The notes under the pieces are model-generated. The model ran no database searches, had not been told where the DNA came from, and worked only from the letters and a program-made list of their open reading frames with translations. A program made the translations under genes and the position numbers. A stretch of DNA of 6,298 bases. Source: Deltaproteobacteria bacterium. Lineage in GTDB: Bacteria; Desulfobacterota; Desulfarculia; Adiutricales; JAGVGV01. This document shows positions 6,125-6,298 of the stretch, piece after piece. Within the stretch, counting starts at the first letter, position 1; each line of letters begins with the position of its first letter. The stretch covers positions 6,417-12,714 of the forward strand of contig JADFXS010000057.1 of the NCBI GenBank assembly GCA_015233515.1. The letters are read 5' to 3'.

Positions 6125-6166
6125 CCTGGTCGCAAGCTACGGAAAATGCGCTCGCCGGCATGTTCA
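6125..6166 (+). repeat. REP-like element, copy E with degenerate hairpin
   Basis: The tail ATGCGCTCGCCGGCATGTTCA is intact, and the core CGCAAGCTACGG matches copy B, but the 5' arm (CCTGGT) no longer pairs well with the 3' arm. This suggests decay after insertion. It is in the same orientation as copy B and lies 79 bp before the second 48-bp box. Confidence 0.65.
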
Positions 6167-6244
6167 AAAACTATTGTGGCGCTTATCCCGTTTATGTACA
6201 GGACCATGGGTCGACGGTCAAGCTCTAGCTGTCCTTAATCCATC

Positions 6245-6298
6245 ATCAAATCGCGGATAGGGCGCGTAAATCCCTGGCGAAACGCGAAGTTGGACCGA
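6245..6298 (+). repeat. 48-bp box, second copy, start of a second repeat unit cut by the window edge
   Basis: Positions 6245-6292 match the minus strand of 2706-2753 at 44 of 48 bases. The remaining GACCGA does not continue the first copy at that point; it matches the minus strand at 2595-2600, 105 bp further into the first copy. The second unit therefore appears to lack the segment holding REP copy C. Only six diagnostic bases are visible before the edge. Confidence 0.7.

Overview
The window looks like chromosomal DNA from a Gram-negative, probably anaerobic bacterium, most likely Desulfobacterota (the former Deltaproteobacteria). That placement is inference. It rests on the style of the MurJ and TauE/SafE-type proteins, a lipoprotein with a classical lipobox, and a dense population of short palindromic repeats between genes. 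No rRNA, tRNA or CRISPR array was found.

Layout, left to right. Positions 1-354 hold the N-terminal 118 codons of a minus-strand lipoprotein of unknown function, with its own SD and a TATAAT box. Positions 493-2076 hold murJ (lipid II flippase, minus strand), which ends in an intrinsic terminator overlapping its stop codon. Positions 2077-3181 are 1.1 kb without a credible gene but full of structure: a hairpin just upstream of murJ, REP-like palindromes, a hairpin-rich repeat unit of about 540 bp, and a separate palindromic repeat (2981-3068) in front of the next gene. Positions 3182-3907 hold a family 2 glycosyltransferase of the polyprenyl-phosphate sugar transferase type (plus strand). It converges on an unrecognised three-helix membrane protein (4007-4588, minus). 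The short gap between them holds a REP copy and two small hairpins. Positions 4733-5875 hold a 380-residue TauE/SafE (TSUP) permease with an N-terminal signal (minus), upstream of the small membrane protein and separated from it by a strong hairpin. Positions 5876-6298 are non-coding: a nested inverted repeat in the permease leader, another REP copy, and the start of a second, inverted copy of the repeat unit, cut by the window edge.

The genes do not form one pathway. MurJ (peptidoglycan precursor export) and the glycosyltransferase (probably loading a lipid carrier for envelope glycans or protein glycosylation) share an envelope theme. The permease and the small membrane protein are co-oriented and may form a unit for moving sulfur oxyanions or organic acids, though the hairpin between them may uncouple their expression.

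The most unusual signal is the repeat population. Four or five REP-like hairpins share a hairpin plus a conserved tail related to CGCTCGCCGGCATGTTCA. A larger unit carries a 48-bp box that recurs at 44/48 identity, inverted, at the right edge. The two large-unit copies appear to differ by a 105-bp segment, flanked by CAAC, that contains one of the REPs. This fits a non-autonomous mobile or structured-RNA family, but no encoded protein or mobility enzyme is visible here.
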